Source: Palsa-504 sp963769715 (GTDB lineage Bacteria; Actinomycetota; Actinomycetes; Streptosporangiales; Streptosporangiaceae). From it: a stretch of 64,000 bases of DNA. Positions 52,963 through 61,163 of the stretch are shown here, one piece after another; within the stretch, counting starts at the first letter, position 1, and the number at the start of each line of letters is the position of its first letter. The notes beneath the pieces were generated by a model. That model made no database searches, was not told the origin of the DNA, and worked only from the letters and a program-made list of their open reading frames with translations. The DNA lies in NCBI GenBank assembly GCA_963769715.1, contig CAVYNE010000031.1:248001-312000 (forward strand). Direction: 5' to 3'. A program made the position numbers and the translations under genes.

Positions 52963-54452
52963 ACTTCACGCGGCGACTCGGATCCGGCCGCGGCAGGCTC
53001 TCGCTGCGGTCCCGGCTGCTGGCCGGGCTCATCACCGTCACCGCCCTGTTCCTCGTCATCATGGGCGTGGTCACCACGGTGGTGCTGGGCAACTCCGAGC
53101 AGGACCAGTTCAACTCCGACCTGGTCCTGGCCGCCCGGGTCAAGCTGATCGACATGGCCGGCCTGCAGGGGGGCTACGCGGTCGCTTATTACGACACCAC
53201 GACTCGTTCGGTGACGGCGTTGACGCCGTCGTCGCATGCCCTGACTGAGCTGGAGGGATTCCTCAACGGCCTGGCGGCCGCCCGAGGACTTGCGGCTTTC
53301 CGGGCGCAGAATCCCGCGGGCGAACTGTTCAGCATCGCGCTGCCGCGCCAGCCGACGCTGACCGCGATCTACCGCCAGGTCACCCCGCTCGAGGGGATGC
53401 ACAGTGACGGAACCCTGCCCGCGCACCCCGGCTTCCTGGTCATCGCCCGGCCGGACAGCGCGGTGGGCAGCGAGGTCCGCGGCCTGGTCGCCGCCGAGCT
53501 GATCACCGGCGCGATCCTGCTCGCCCTGCTCGCCGTGGGCGGGCGCTGGCTGATCAGCCGCGGCCTGGCGCCGCTGGACCGGATGGCGAGCACCGCCGAC
53601 GTGATCACCAGCCGGGGCGACCTGACCGCGCGGATGCCCGACCCGGGCGACCACGCCGAGGCGGGACGGCTGGCCGGGGCGATCAACACGATGCTGGACC
53701 GGATCCAGCAGGCCTTCCGCGCCCGCTACCAGTCTGAGCAGAAGGTGCGGCAGTTCGCCGCGGACGCCTCGCACGAGCTGCGCACGCCGCTCACCACCAT
53801 CCGCGGGTACGCCGAGCTCTACCGGCAGGGCGCGCTCGGCCCGGACCGGCTGCCGAACGCCATGCGCCGCATCGAGCAGGAAGCCGACCGGATGTCCAGC
53901 CTGGTCGCCGAGCTGCTCGAGCTGGCCCGGCTGGACCGCGACTCCTCCCTCGACCTGACCGAAACGGACCTGTCGGCGCTGGTCGCGGACGCGGTCGCCG
54001 ACGCCCAGGCGGTGGAGCCCAGCCGGCCGGTCGGCGCCAGGACGCCGCCCAGCCTGGTGGTGGTGGCCGACGAGCCGCGGATCAGGCAGGTGCTGGCCAA
54101 CCTGCTCGGCAACGTCCGCGAGCACACCCCGCCGGACACCGCGGTCGCGGTGCGGCTCTCCAAGGCCGGCCAGGGCGCGCTGCTTGAGGTGACCGACGCG
54201 GGCCGGGGCATGGACGCCGAGGCGGCGGCCCGGGCGTTCGACCGCTTCTACCGGGGCGGCCGCAACGGCCAGGACGCCCACGGCAGCGGCCTGGGGCTGT
54301 CCATCGTGCAAGCGATCGCCGCCGCGCACGGCGGTCACGCCATGCTCAAGTCGGCGCCCGGGGTCGGCACCAGCGTGCAGGTCTGGATCCCGTTCCACCC
54401 TCCCGTCCAGGATCCCGAACGGATGCAGGCTCCGGGCACGACGTACAACTGA
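52959..54452 (+). CDS. Sensor histidine kinase
   Basis: A 497-residue membrane kinase: helices at about 20-43 and 176-199 bracket an extracytoplasmic sensor of about 130 residues. HAMP follows (about 200-255), then the H-box with H272 (FAADASHELRTPLTTIRGY), and N, G1 and G2 boxes (ANLLGNVREHTP, VTDAGRGMD, GSGLGLSIV). Cognate of the overlapping response regulator. Ligand unknown. Confidence 0.95.
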   Translation: MNFTRRLGSGRGRLSLRSRLLAGLITVTALFLVIMGVVTTVVLGNSEQDQFNSDLVLAARVKLIDMAGLQGGYAVAYYDTTTRSVTALTPSSHALTELEGFLNGLAAARGLAAFRAQNPAGELFSIALPRQPTLTAIYRQVTPLEGMHSDGTLPAHPGFLVIARPDSAVGSEVRGLVAAELITGAILLALLAVGGRWLISRGLAPLDRMASTADVITSRGDLTARMPDPGDHAEAGRLAGAINTMLDRIQQAFRARYQSEQKVRQFAADASHELRTPLTTIRGYAELYRQGALGPDRLPNAMRRIEQEADRMSSLVAELLELARLDRDSSLDLTETDLSALVADAVADAQAVEPSRPVGARTPPSLVVVADEPRIRQVLANLLGNVREHTPPDTAVAVRLSKAGQGALLEVTDAGRGMDAEAAARAFDRFYRGGRNGQDAHGSGLGLSIVQAIAAAHGGHAMLKSAPGVGTSVQVWIPFHPPVQDPERMQAPGTTYN

Positions 54453-54503
54453 CCCGGCTGGATTCCGGTACGCTTGGCGTGCTTTGCCCAAGGATGTAAC
54501 GTG

Positions 54504-54531
54504 CGCCTGACCTGTTACTTATCATCAGGCG
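54504..54531. terminator. Weak hairpin between kinase and first sigma-like gene
   Basis: CGCCTGA and TCAGGCG pair perfectly around a 14-base loop. No U-run follows. It may separate transcription of the two-component system from the sigma-like genes. Confidence 0.3.
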
Positions 54532-54560
54532 TGACGAACAGGGCTCCGGGCAGTTAACTC

Positions 54561-54575
54561 AACTACGGTGTGCAC
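54561..54575 (+). promoter_or_regulatory. Shared start-proximal motif, gene 1 (leaderless -10 candidate)
   Basis: AACTACGGT with TACGGT at 54564-54569, six bases before the ATG at 54576. The same CAACTACSGT motif stands six or seven bases before all three sigma-like genes, as expected for a -10 box of leaderless mRNAs. Confidence 0.45.
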
Positions 54576-55481
54576 ATGGACGACAGCGAGGTGGTCGCGG
54601 CCGTCGCGGCAGGCGACCCAGCTGGGCTGGCCGCCGCGTACGACGCGTACGCGGCGCCCCTGTACGGCTATTGCCGCTGGATGCTGCGCGATCCGGCGGA
54701 CGCCGCCGAGGCTCTGCGCGACACCTTCGTCCTAGCTGCCGCCCAGCTGGGCGGGCCCAGGGACGCCAGCCAGCTGCGCGCGTGGCTCTACGCAGCGGCG
54801 CGGGAGGAATGCTACCGCCGGGCGCGTGCCGCCGGAGCAGGCTTCGACGAGATAGCCGACGAGTCCGGCCCGCCCGGTGATGCCGGACGCCGCGTCGAGC
54901 AGGCCGAGGTACGACGGCTGATCCGGGAGACCCTCGCCGAGCTGAAGCCGCATGAGCACGAGGTCATCGAGCTGAGCGTCAGGCACAACCTCGATGAGGC
55001 GGAGCTCGCGGCCGTGCTCGATGTCTCCTGGAGCCGGGCGCACGCGCTGGCGTCACGGGCCCGTGAGCACCTGGAAAAGGCCCTCGGCGCGCTCCTCGTC
55101 GCGTGCACGGGACGGCAGTTCTGCCCCGAGCTCGGCACCCTGCTGGCCGACTGGGACGGGCGGCTGACCGTGCAGACCGGGAAGCTGACCGCCCGGCACA
55201 TCGAGCACTGCGAAGCATGCGCGCACCGCAAGCGCGGTACGCTGCGCCCGGAGGTTCTAGCCAGCCTGCTGCCGCTGGCCGCACTGCCGCCGGGATTGCG
55301 TGAGCAGATACTGCAGAGCGCCGCCGCCGCTTCGGCCGGGCTGTCCCGCCGCCCGCTGATCGGGCGGGTCGGAGCGCTGGGGCTGACAAGTTTCCAGCGG
55401 GCGAAAGCATTCCTCGGGCGGAGCCACGGGCCGGGGCTCTCGAGCGGCCGGGCGGTTGACCGTGCCGGGGCTCTCGATTAG
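54576..55481 (+). CDS. ECF-like sigma factor with C-terminal zinc anti-sigma-like motif (paralogue 1)
   Basis: A 301-residue protein. Residues 5-85 form sigma region 2 (AYDAYAAPLYGYCRWMLRDPADAAEALRDTF in short blocks). Residues 110-170 form region 4 (ETLAELKPHEHEVIELSV, LAAVLDVSWSRAHALASRAREHL). Then an attached domain contains H208-x3-C212-x2-C215 (ARHIEHCEAC), the zinc signature of ZAS anti-sigma factors. So sigma and a possible built-in inhibitor share one chain. No membrane segment. First of three tandem paralogues. Confidence 0.85.
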   Translation: MDDSEVVAAVAAGDPAGLAAAYDAYAAPLYGYCRWMLRDPADAAEALRDTFVLAAAQLGGPRDASQLRAWLYAAAREECYRRARAAGAGFDEIADESGPPGDAGRRVEQAEVRRLIRETLAELKPHEHEVIELSVRHNLDEAELAAVLDVSWSRAHALASRAREHLEKALGALLVACTGRQFCPELGTLLADWDGRLTVQTGKLTARHIEHCEACAHRKRGTLRPEVLASLLPLAALPPGLREQILQSAAAASAGLSRRPLIGRVGALGLTSFQRAKAFLGRSHGPGLSSGRAVDRAGALD

Positions 55482-55531
55482 CCGCCGCCGGGCTCAATTA
55501 GCCGACATACCAGTCCATATGCTGGCGATTC

Positions 55532-55547
55532 AACTACCGTTTGGTGG
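55532..55547 (+). promoter_or_regulatory. Shared start-proximal motif, gene 2
   Basis: AACTACCGT with TACCGT at 55535-55540, seven bases before the ATG at 55548. Same motif as before genes 1 and 3. Confidence 0.45.
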
Positions 55548-56930
55548 ATGGACGACCGCGAGATGGTCGCGGCCATCGCGGCAGGCGACCCAGCTGGCCT
55601 GGCTGAGGCCTATGACAGGTACGCGGAGTCCCTGTACGGCTACTGCCACGGGATGCTGGGCGAGCCGGAGGACGCCGCCGACGCGATTCAGGACACCTTC
55701 GTCATCGCCGACGCCAGGCTCGGCGGCCTGCGTGACCCGCGCAAGCTGCGGCCCTGGCTCTACGCGGTGGCCCGTAACGAGTGTCACCACCGGCTGCGCG
55801 CGACCGAGGTCGACCTGGATGAGGCCGACGACCTGGTTGACCCGTCCGCCGACGTCGACGACGGCTCCGAGCGGGCCGAACTGCGCAGGCTCGTCCGGGC
55901 CGCCCTCGACGGGCTGAACCCGGGTGAGCGCGAAGTCATCGAACTTGACCTCCGGCACGACCTGCACGGCGCCGACCTGGCGGCCGTGCTCGGCGTGCCG
56001 CGGAACCAGGCGCACGCCCTGGCGTCGCACGCTCGCGGCCAGCTGGAGAAGGCGCTCGGCGCGCTGCTCGTGGCCCGCACCGGGCGCCGGGCCTGCCCGG
56101 AGCTCGACATGCGGCTCGAGGACTGGGACGGACGGCTGACCGCGCTGACGCGCAAGCGGGTCAGCCGCCACATCGAGCAGTGCGAGGTCTGCACCGACCG
56201 CAAGCACGGCGCGCTGCGGCCCGCGACGCTGTACGGCATGGCCCCGCTGGCCGCGCTCCCGGACGTGCTGCGCGAGGAGGTGCTGGGGCTGTGCGCCGAC
56301 GCCGGGCCGCTGGCGCAGTCGTACCGGGAGGACGTGGTACAGCGGGCTGGCCCGTTCCAGCCCAACGGCTTCCCGCAGCCGATCAAGCCGCCCAGGCAGC
56401 GGTGGCTCGCGCTGTCCGGAGTCGCGGCGGCGGTCGGCATCCTGATCGCGATCGTGGCGACCGGCATCGTCACGGTGCTCGCGCTCAGCGGCTCGCACAC
56501 CCCGCAGCCGGCCCAGGCCGCCCGGTCAGGCAACGGCAACCCGCCGGGCTCGGCTGCCGCCTCCGTGACCACGAGCCCCGGATCGGCCGGCCCGACGTCC
56601 CCGAGCCTGTCACCGGCCACCGGCGCGCCGGTCGTCACCAGCGCGCCGTCCCCGGCCGCATCGCCTCCGGCCTCGCCGACCAAGGTGAAGCCGTCGCCGT
56701 CGGCCACGTCCTCAGCGCCGCCCTCCCCCACGCCGACACGACGGCGGCCGACCCCCACGCCGACGCCGACGGCCACCCCGACGCCGAGGCCCACCGGCAC
56801 GCCTTCGCTGCCGTTACAGCACCTCCGCTGCCGTTATAGCGTTCGCCCGGCGCGGCCCGGATCTGCTGTGCTTTCCCCCGACCTAGTTATTTCGTTCTGG
56901 TATCTGGTTACGTCGTTTGGCCCGAGCTGA
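55548..56930 (+). CDS. Sigma factor-like protein anchored in the membrane with a Pro/Ser/Thr-rich extracellular tail (paralogue 2)
   Basis: A 460-residue protein. Region 2 (5-85) and region 4 (110-170) align with paralogue 1, and the zinc motif H208-x3-C212-x2-C215 (SRHIEQCEVC) is kept. It then adds a juxtamembrane block (RAGPFQPNGFPQPIKP, about 267-282), a membrane helix at about 288-314, and about 145 residues rich in Pro, Ser and Thr that should lie outside the cell. A sigma factor carrying its own membrane anchor is unusual. The final 35 residues look less biased and could follow a lost stop. Its stop overlaps the next frame. Confidence 0.8.
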   Translation: MDDREMVAAIAAGDPAGLAEAYDRYAESLYGYCHGMLGEPEDAADAIQDTFVIADARLGGLRDPRKLRPWLYAVARNECHHRLRATEVDLDEADDLVDPSADVDDGSERAELRRLVRAALDGLNPGEREVIELDLRHDLHGADLAAVLGVPRNQAHALASHARGQLEKALGALLVARTGRRACPELDMRLEDWDGRLTALTRKRVSRHIEQCEVCTDRKHGALRPATLYGMAPLAALPDVLREEVLGLCADAGPLAQSYREDVVQRAGPFQPNGFPQPIKPPRQRWLALSGVAAAVGILIAIVATGIVTVLALSGSHTPQPAQAARSGNGNPPGSAAASVTTSPGSAGPTSPSLSPATGAPVVTSAPSPAASPPASPTKVKPSPSATSSAPPSPTPTRRRPTPTPTPTATPTPRPTGTPSLPLQHLRCRYSVRPARPGSAVLSPDLVISFWYLVTSFGPS

Positions 56931-56940
56931 TGCCCGACCC

Positions 56941-56956
56941 AACTACGGTTAGCCGC
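56941..56956 (+). promoter_or_regulatory. Shared start-proximal motif, gene 3
   Basis: AACTACGGT with TACGGT at 56944-56949, seven bases before the ATG at 56957. This also decides the start at 56957 rather than the in-frame ATG at 56930. Confidence 0.45.
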
Positions 56957-58117
56957 ATGCAGGACCGTGACGTTGTCTCGGCTATCGTCGCAGGTGAACC
57001 GGTGGGGATCGCCGAGGCGTACGACCGGTACGCCGCGTCTGTCTTCGCCTATTGCCATTCGATGCTCCCGGGGCCCGAAGCCGCCGAGGCAGTACGGGAC
57101 ACCTTCCTCATCGCGGTCTTGAGGCTAGCCGGGCTCCGTGATCCTGACCGGCTCGATGCCTGGCTGCACGCCGTCGCGCGGAATGAGTGCCTGCGCTGCC
57201 TTGGACCAGCGGGCGCCGCGACGGCGGCCGCGCCGGTTCCCCGCGCAGCGGATCCGGACGAACTGCCGGCCGTCACGCTTCCGGCCGAACTCCGCGGGCA
57301 GGTGACGACGGCCTGCGCTGACAACTCACCGGCCGGGCGGGCGCACCGGGTCAGCGTGACGCATCGCGCGGGCGCGTTCGGCCCTTCGGGGTTCCCGAAG
57401 GCGATCGGCCCGGCTGGGCCCCGGTGGCGGCAACGGCTTAAGTTCCATCGCCGCCCGGGGGCGGTCCTGGCCGTGATGGCGGCGCTGGCCGCGGCGGCCG
57501 GGATCACCATGATCATGACGGCCAGCGGATCGCAGCGCCCCCAGGCTTCTGCTCTCGGGTTCGGCGCAGGCGCGGTCGGCTTGTCCTCCAGCGCGTCCGG
57601 CGCGACCACGCCCCCGAGCACCCCAGGCCGCGTGAGCCCGGCATCATCGCCGACGCGCAAGGCCGCGCCCTCGACCAGCCCGCCGACGCCGTCCGTGACG
57701 ATGCCCGCAGGCGCACCGAGCCCGGTTCCTCCTTCGGTGACGATGACGGATGAACCCTCGGCTTCACCGTCGCCGTCGTCCGTTTCACCCTCACCATCGC
57801 CTTCGCCGTCCACCTCGCCCGCCCCGGGCTACCTGCTGGCCGCGCCGGACAAACTTCTGCTCACGGCGGCCAAAGGGCAGGCAGCCAGCGGGTTCTTCGT
57901 GCTCACCGCCACGGGCGGCCCGGTCAGCCAGTACACCGTCAAGGTCCCGGCCGCCGTGGCCGCCAAGATCACGGTCTCGCCGTCGAAGGGATCCCTGGCG
58001 GCCGGCGGATACGCAGTGGTGACCGTGACCGCGACCAGCAAGGTGGCGCTGAGCACTTACGTCACCGTGGAGCCGGGCAACCTCACCATCAGCGTGACGT
58101 TCAAGATCAAGGCCTAG
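56957..58117 (+). CDS. Sigma-region-2-only membrane protein with extracellular beta domain (paralogue 3)
   Basis: A 386-residue protein. Residues 1-82 align with region 2 of the upstream paralogues (MQDRDVVSAIVAGEPVGIAEAYDRY, HAVARNECLR). Region 4 and the zinc motif are missing: the chain passes directly to LPAELRGQVTTAC and the same juxtamembrane motif RAGAFGPSGFPKAI, a membrane helix at about 168-188, a Ser/Pro/Thr-rich stretch to about 300 and a beta-sandwich-like domain (about 305-386: FVLTATGGPVSQYTVKVPAAVAAKITVSP in strands). It cannot be a complete sigma factor and may be a membrane docking or sensor partner of the other two. Confidence 0.8.
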   Translation: MQDRDVVSAIVAGEPVGIAEAYDRYAASVFAYCHSMLPGPEAAEAVRDTFLIAVLRLAGLRDPDRLDAWLHAVARNECLRCLGPAGAATAAAPVPRAADPDELPAVTLPAELRGQVTTACADNSPAGRAHRVSVTHRAGAFGPSGFPKAIGPAGPRWRQRLKFHRRPGAVLAVMAALAAAAGITMIMTASGSQRPQASALGFGAGAVGLSSSASGATTPPSTPGRVSPASSPTRKAAPSTSPPTPSVTMPAGAPSPVPPSVTMTDEPSASPSPSSVSPSPSPSPSTSPAPGYLLAAPDKLLLTAAKGQAASGFFVLTATGGPVSQYTVKVPAAVAAKITVSPSKGSLAAGGYAVVTVTATSKVALSTYVTVEPGNLTISVTFKIKA

Positions 58118-59079
58118 AACCCGCAGAACTGATCAAGTTCGGCCCGGGTCGGCGACACCGCCGCTCCAGACCTGGTGACGGTCAGGGCAGCGGCCGCGTT
58201 GGCCCGGCGGGCGGCATCGGCTTCGGTCAGCCCGGCGGCCAGGCCAGCCAGGAACACTCCGGCGTGGGCGTCGCCCGCGCCTGTGGTGTCGACCGCCGTG
58301 ACGGAGGGCGCCGGGATCTGGCTCAAGGACAGGCCTTGGGTCATCACGGTACCCATCACTGGGCCCGGCATCCGCATGGCCACCACGCAGCCGTCCGGGC
58401 CGGCCCGGACGATGACGTCGGCCTGGCCGGTCCGGCGCACCAGGCGGCGGGCTGCCTCCGCCGGGTCGCTGCTGCCGGTGAGCAGGGCGGCCTCGCGCTG
58501 GTTGCAGCTCCACCAGTCGCAGCGGGCCAGCACCGGGTGAAGGACCGCCGCCGGGATGTCCGCGACCAGCGGCCCAGGATCGACGAACAGCAGGACTTCG
58601 GGCGGCAGGCCAGCCGCCCAGGCGCCGAGGACCTGACCCGACTCGGGCGCGACCAGGCCGTAACCGGACACGTACACCGCGTCCCCGGCCTGGGCCCGGA
58701 CCAGGTCCCACGCGCCCGGCTCGCGCAGCGACTCGGCGCCCAGGGTGGTGACGAACGTCCGCTCGCCGCCGGCCTCGACCAGGGCCACGTCGAAACCCGT
58801 GTCTGCGTCCGGGTCGGGCGTGCGGAGCAGGCGGATGCCCTCGGCGGCCAGGGCCGCGCGCACCTTGTCGCCGCACGGCCCGGTGCCGTGGCCGCCGGCG
58901 TAGACCACGGGCAGCCCCTGCCGGACGGCGGCGGCCATGATGTTGAACCCGCCGCCCACCTGGACGGCGGCGGATTCGGCGAGCATGTCGCCACCGCGTT
59001 CGGGCAGCGCGGGCACCCACATCAGCAGGTCCACGATCGCCTCGCCGGCGAAGACGAGGCGCCTCAGCGGCTGGCTCAT
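58114..59079 (-). CDS. PfkB-family carbohydrate/nucleoside kinase
   Basis: A 321-residue ribokinase-fold enzyme: GGGFNIMAAAVRQGLP near the N-terminus, FVTTLGAES and the anion-hole/catalytic VDTTGAGDAHAGVFLAGL near residue 270. The substrate is likely a sugar or nucleoside (ribose, pseudouridine or similar). It is in the same direction as the ADP-ribosylglycohydrolase 260 bases upstream, suggesting reuse of ribose-derived products. Converges with paralogue 3 (stops overlap by four bases). Confidence 0.85.
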   Translation of the reverse strand: MSQPLRRLVFAGEAIVDLLMWVPALPERGGDMLAESAAVQVGGGFNIMAAAVRQGLPVVYAGGHGTGPCGDKVRAALAAEGIRLLRTPDPDADTGFDVALVEAGGERTFVTTLGAESLREPGAWDLVRAQAGDAVYVSGYGLVAPESGQVLGAWAAGLPPEVLLFVDPGPLVADIPAAVLHPVLARCDWWSCNQREAALLTGSSDPAEAARRLVRRTGQADVIVRAGPDGCVVAMRMPGPVMGTVMTQGLSLSQIPAPSVTAVDTTGAGDAHAGVFLAGLAAGLTEADAARRANAAAALTVTRSGAAVSPTRAELDQFCGF

Positions 59080-59097
59080 CTGGGCTGGCTCGTCATG

Positions 59098-59220
59098 TTA
59101 CTGCGGACGCCGCGGCCAGTGATTGAGGATGTGCTTCGCCTTCTCGTTCTCATCGGCCAGCCCCTCCGTCTCGAACGTGTCGACCCGCAGCGGCAAGGCT
59201 ATCCCGCCGTAGACAGATGA
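59098..59220 (-). pseudogene. C-terminal remnant of an unidentified gene
   Basis: The minus strand reads YGGIALPLRVDTFETEGL then ADENEKAKHILNHWPRRPQ before a stop at 59098, with coding-like composition, but a stop lies just upstream and no start codon is evident. It sits between the kinase and ADP-ribosylglycohydrolase genes and may be what is left of a third gene of that cluster. Confidence 0.35.
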
Positions 59221-59340
59221 AATTTAGGCCGAACGAGCAGGCGTGCACGCCCACCCCGCCACGTAACCAGATCCCGGGGCTAAGCCGGGAGATCCTTGAC
59301 GTCCAGTCCGATAGCGATCTGATCACCGCCAGCGGCGGGG

Positions 59341-60357
59341 CTACGAGCGCAATGCGTAGAGGTCATCGGCCAGCGTGTCCAGGCTCAGATCCTGAGCATC
59401 GATGGTGGCGATCGCACCGGGCGGGAAGGCGTCGACGCCGTGGCAGGCCCCGGCGACCGCCCCGGCCATGGCGGCGATCGTGTCGCAGTCGCCGCCGAGC
59501 GAGGCGGCGAGCAGACAGGCGCGCCACGGGTCGTCGGGCACCGCGGCCAGCACCGCGAACGCGGCGGGGACAGACTCCTGAGTGGCCAGGCTGGTGCCGA
59601 CCAGGGTGTAGATGAGTTCGGCGGCTTCGGTCTCGTCCCGGCCCGCGACCAGGCTCGTAGCCCACTCAATGCGGGCCGCGACGTCTGCGCCGGCGACCCA
59701 GTGCCCGCGGTCGGCGGCCAGCCGGGCCGCGGCTATCGCGATCGAGGTGGACTCGGTGGTTGAGGCGCCTGATACGCCTGCGCTCACCGCAGCGGCCACG
59801 GCGGCAGCGCCGGCTAGCGCGAGACCGGTGTTGTGCGTGACGAAGCTCGCCGCGACCACGCGGTCGACCAGCGCCCTTAGATCGGCCAGGTCCGGCGGAT
59901 CCGGCAGGCCGGCCACAATGCCAACCGGAGCAATGCGCATAGCGGCGCCGTTGGTACCGCCGAAGGCGCCAGCGTCTTCTGCAGCGGTGCCTGCGAGGAC
60001 GGCAGCGACTGCGCGTTTGGTCGACGGGCCGAGCAAGTCAAGTGAGCCGCGGACAGTCATGTCACGTTCCCAGTCGACCAGGGCGGTGGCCAGTTCCTGA
60101 GGGTCGACGGCACCATGGCCTGCGACGAGGAGTCTGCCCAGGAGGACGGCTTGCTCGGTGTCGTCGGTGACAGACCCGGCGGGCATGCCCGCGGCGAGGG
60201 GGTGGCCAGGCGGGGCTGATTCGAAGCCGTGGACCTGAGCGCCCCAGCGTTCGGTGATCTGACGGCGGGAGAGCATCTGGGTGGGCATGCCCAACGCATC
60301 GCCGATGGCCAGCCCATACAGCACGCCTCTGGCGCGTTCGCCGGTTTCCATGATCAC
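59341..60357 (-). CDS. ADP-ribosylglycohydrolase (DraG/crystallin J1 family)
   Basis: A 338-residue all-helical di-metal hydrolase. Metal motifs are visible as GLAIGDALGMP, SVTDDTEQA (T64-D65-D66) and the late LGGDCDTIAAMAGAVAGA. The family removes ADP-ribose from proteins or hydrolyses related N- or O-glycosides. The start is the GTG at 60357 or the ATG at 60351. Pairing with a PfkB kinase downstream suggests that the released ribose-containing product is phosphorylated. Confidence 0.9.
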   Translation of the reverse strand: MIMETGERARGVLYGLAIGDALGMPTQMLSRRQITERWGAQVHGFESAPPGHPLAAGMPAGSVTDDTEQAVLLGRLLVAGHGAVDPQELATALVDWERDMTVRGSLDLLGPSTKRAVAAVLAGTAAEDAGAFGGTNGAAMRIAPVGIVAGLPDPPDLADLRALVDRVVAASFVTHNTGLALAGAAAVAAAVSAGVSGASTTESTSIAIAAARLAADRGHWVAGADVAARIEWATSLVAGRDETEAAELIYTLVGTSLATQESVPAAFAVLAAVPDDPWRACLLAASLGGDCDTIAAMAGAVAGACHGVDAFPPGAIATIDAQDLSLDTLADDLYALRS

Positions 60358-60499
60358 AAAAACTCTAATGCCGGGACTCCCAGCTTCGGCTGACTCGGGA
60401 CCTGGAGCGCTGGCGCAACAGATTTCCCCCGGCTGGCCGACGGTCGCTTTCTGCGAGCCGAGCCGATGGCCGCAGTCACCGCCCCGCGCGCCTCCTCAG

Positions 60500-60529
60500 C
60501 CCCACGCAGCCCCACGCAGCCCCACGCAG
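60500..60529. repeat. Three 10-base tandem repeats
   Basis: Three copies of CAGCCCCACG directly before hairpin element copy B, in non-coding DNA. Confidence 0.8.
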
Positions 60530-60534
60530 AATTC

Positions 60535-60584
60535 AATGAATGTGGCGCTGTATTGATTCTTTCGGGTAGAGCGCCACGTTCATT
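60535..60584 (-). repeat. 50-base hairpin element, copy B
   Basis: Arms AATGAATGTGGCGCT (60535-60549) and AGCGCCACGTTCATT (60570-60584) pair at 14 of 15 positions. Read on the minus strand, the interior TCTACCCGAAAGAATCA matches copy A at 40926-40973. Both copies are intergenic and equal in length. The rest of the 60358-60663 gap shows no gene. Confidence 0.8.
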
Positions 60585-60663
60585 GGTAATTGCGACGTGC
60601 GAGCCGCTGTGGGCGTGGCCGAGCGTGGTGCGGAGACCCAGATGTGCTGGCAATCGCGGAGAG

Positions 60664-61149
60664 CTAGAGGACGTGCTGGCCGTACATCTCGCCTAGGGGG
60701 TCGGCGAGGAGTTCCAGGCGGGCGCCGTCGGGGTCGCGGAAGTACAGCGAGGCCCCGCTCTCCTCGAGATAGGGGACGCCGGCCGCGTCCAGGTTGGCGC
60801 GCAGCGCGGCCCACTTCTGGCGGGTGACCGAGATCGCGAGGTGGTGCAGGCCGCCGAGGACTTCGGCATACGGCCCGAGGTCGAGGCCGGGGAAGTCGAA
60901 GAAGGCCAGCAGGTTGCCGTGGCCGACGTCGAAGAAGAAGTGGTTGGACCCCGGGTAGTCCCGGTTCTCGATGATCTCGGTCAGCGGGAACTCGAGGACC
61001 CCCTGATAGAAATTGATCGTCCGCTCCACGTCGGAGCTGAGCAGCGCGGTGTGGTGGATGCCCCGGGCGCTGCTCGGGGGCCGTTCGGCCTTGACGTACT
61101 CGTCGTGCAGCCGGGCCCGCTCCGCCTCGATAGCGGCGAGATCCACCAT
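60664..61149 (-). CDS. VOC family protein (dioxygenase-like)
   Basis: A 161-residue VOC protein: IHHTALLSSDVERTINFYQGVLEFPL, a central NHFFFDVGHGNLLAFFDFPG, LHHLAISVTRQKW and YFRDPDGARLELL. The H/H/E metal pattern (H in IHHTAL, H in LHHLAI, E in LELL) suggests an active metal site. It lies 14 bases downstream of the mycothiol-type gene, so is probably co-transcribed; together they may handle an electrophile or aromatic breakdown product. Substrate is unknown. Confidence 0.85.
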   Translation of the reverse strand: MVDLAAIEAERARLHDEYVKAERPPSSARGIHHTALLSSDVERTINFYQGVLEFPLTEIIENRDYPGSNHFFFDVGHGNLLAFFDFPGLDLGPYAEVLGGLHHLAISVTRQKWAALRANLDAAGVPYLEESGASLYFRDPDGARLELLADPLGEMYGQHVL

Positions 61150-61163
61150 ATGCCAGCGCCCCT

